Positions 5,490 to 6,261 of a DNA stretch of 6,261 nt are shown here, piece after piece (positions within the stretch are counted from its first letter, which is position 1; every line of letters starts with the position of its first letter). Source of the stretch: Opitutia bacterium UBA953. Lineage in GTDB: Bacteria > Verrucomicrobiota > Verrucomicrobiia > Opitutales > UBA953. A program made the position numbers and the translations under genes. Where the stretch lies: NCBI GenBank assembly GCA_002293125.1, contig DBCR01000061.1, positions 35,261 to 41,521 of the forward strand, written 5' to 3'. Under the pieces are notes generated by a model. The model did not search any database, was not told the origin of the DNA, and saw nothing but the letters and a program-made list of their open reading frames with translations.

Positions 5490-5541
5490 AGGCCGACGAA
5501 AGGACAGGTTCACCCCTGTCCTTTTTTGTGCCCGTCGGCCT
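5490..5541 (+). terminator. Intrinsic terminator nested in a larger stem
   Basis: AAAGGACAGG (5499-5508) pairs perfectly with CCTGTCCTTT (5515-5524) around a 6-base loop, and T continues to 5527, giving a canonical rho-independent terminator 20 bases after the chaperone stop codon. The terminator is itself enclosed by a second perfect 9-bp stem, AGGCCGACG (5490-5498) with CGTCGGCCT (5533-5541), so the whole block folds as a stacked hairpin. GGCCT at 5479-5483 could compete for the AGGCC of the outer stem. Confidence 0.92.
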
Positions 5542-5622
5542 AAGCACGCCCTCCCTTCTTGCCCTGCCCCCCTGACCCCTTTACGCCTTCCCTTCTGGCC
5601 CGCCTGCCCTCAGGCCCTCCTC

Positions 5623-5654
5623 CGGTCCTCCGGCCCTCCAGCCCTCCATCCCTC
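5623..5654 (+). repeat. Four-unit degenerate 8-bp repeat in gltX leader
   Basis: The four octamers CGGTCCTC, CGGCCCTC, CAGCCCTC and CATCCCTC stand head to tail, ending 10 bases before the gltX ATG. They sit at the end of a roughly 110-base pyrimidine-rich tract (about 5549-5662) with very few purines, which fills the space between the terminator and the start codon. The tract has no Shine-Dalgarno sequence. The RNA should be largely unstructured. No clear promoter is visible in it, although transcription of gltX should start within it or just before it. Confidence 0.65.
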
Positions 5655-5664
5655 TATTTCGCCC

Positions 5665-6261
5665 ATGTCCCAGGTCCGCGTCCGCTTCGCTCCCAGCCCC
5701 ACCGGCTTCTTCCACATCGGAAGCGCCCGGACGGCCCTATTTAACTGGCTCTACGCCCGTCACACGGGCGGTAAATTCATCCTCCGCATCGAGGACACGG
5801 ACAAGGAGCGCAACTCTGAGGCCTTCCTGAAGGTGATCTTCGACTCGATGCGCTGGCTCGGCATGGATTGGGACGAAGGCCCCGAGGCCGGCGGCGACTA
5901 CGGTCCCTACTTCCAGTCGCAGCGCACGGAACTCTACAAGGCCAAGCTCCAGGAGCTCGCCGCCAAGGGCCGCGCCTACGAGAAGGACGGCGCCTGGTGG
6001 CTCCGCCTCGAAGGCGCCCGCACCGCCGCCTACGACGACCACCTGAAGAAGGATTACGAGAAGGTCGACGCCGCGCCGATGGTGCTGCACGACATGGTCC
6101 GCGGCCAGGTCGCCCGCGTCGAAGACCGCGACTTCGTGATCTTTCGCTCCAACGGCGAACCGGTCTTCCACTTCGTCAACGTCGTCGACGACATCGAGAT
6201 GAAGATCACGCACGTGATCCGCGGCGAGGACCACCTTTCCAACACCTCGAAGCACCTCGAG
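5665..6261 (+). CDS. gltX: Glutamyl-tRNA synthetase, N-terminal part (runs off window)
   Basis: This is a class I aminoacyl-tRNA synthetase that charges tRNA with glutamate in the cytoplasm. The first 199 codons are present; the anticodon-binding half and the KMSKS loop lie beyond the window. The opening V-R-F-A-P-S-P-T-G-F-F-H-I-G-S (5-20) carries the HIGH-type signature. R-I-E-D-T-D (41-46) binds the amino acid and ATP region, and D-F-V-I-F-R-S-N-G (156-164) with V-V-D-D-I-E-M (173-179) and I-R-G-E-D-H-L-S-N-T (185-194) is diagnostic of GluRS. The stretch after G-R-A-Y (102-105) is unusually short, passing at once to W-W-L-R-L, without the cysteine cluster and helical insert seen in many bacterial GluRS. 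The 199 residues have no cysteine. Start at ATG 5665 fits the family N-terminus exactly. Discriminating versus non-discriminating specificity cannot be judged here. Confidence 0.95.
   Translation, partial: MSQVRVRFAPSPTGFFHIGSARTALFNWLYARHTGGKFILRIEDTDKERNSEAFLKVIFDSMRWLGMDWDEGPEAGGDYGPYFQSQRTELYKAKLQELAAKGRAYEKDGAWWLRLEGARTAAYDDHLKKDYEKVDAAPMVLHDMVRGQVARVEDRDFVIFRSNGEPVFHFVNVVDDIEMKITHVIRGEDHLSNTSKHLE

Noticed and set aside
5480..5494. CTACCTCGAG after the chaperone stop, also found at the REPIN edge
   Set aside because: A ten-base match without the hairpin or the companion module is likely chance; it is better explained by the terminator's outer stem.

Overview
The window looks like an ordinary chromosomal stretch of a GC-rich, Gram-negative bacterium. 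A member of Verrucomicrobiota, perhaps the Opitutales, fits best. That placement is inferred from three things: a glucuronoyl-esterase-type CE15 protein of the kind common in Opitutus relatives, a PpiD-like inner-membrane-anchored chaperone, and a compact cysteine-free GluRS N-terminus. No database search was possible. No phage, defence, CRISPR or transposase gene is visible.

Layout, left to right. (1) 1-75: a truncated REP-type hairpin repeat and a 4 x 7-bp tandem repeat. (2) 76-1344 (+): an MFS exporter of the EntS/MFS_3 type. (3) 1345-1549: a composite intergenic repeat made of a long hairpin module plus a 56-bp REPIN (two GTAG-ended hairpins in inverted orientation), then a short hexamer array and a hairpin. 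(4) 1550-1624 (-): tRNA-Arg(CCG) with an encoded CCA end. (5) 1693-2994 (-): a secreted CE15 esterase whose start codon lies in the loop of a 21-bp-arm inverted repeat. (6) 2995-3295: no gene; it holds half of that inverted repeat and a second composite repeat in opposite orientation, whose REPIN core is base-for-base identical to the first. (7) 3296-3790 (-): dihydrofolate reductase. (8) 3886-5478 (+): a PpiD/SurA-like membrane-anchored chaperone without a recognisable PPIase domain, ended by a strong nested terminator. (9) 5665-6261 (+): the first 199 codons of glutamyl-tRNA synthetase, running off the window after a pyrimidine-rich leader with a 4 x 8-bp degenerate repeat.

The genes do not form one pathway. 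DHFR (folate), GluRS (translation) and the chaperone (envelope protein folding) are housekeeping. The esterase is a polysaccharide or lignocellulose accessory enzyme, and the MFS protein exports an unknown small molecule.

The non-coding DNA is the most interesting part. It holds a REPIN family with an attached companion hairpin in two inverted copies that bracket the tRNA and esterase, a start-codon-enclosing inverted repeat with a competing stem, and recurrent four-unit short tandem repeats. None of the five protein starts has a convincing Shine-Dalgarno sequence. I see no convincing undescribed multi-gene system here.
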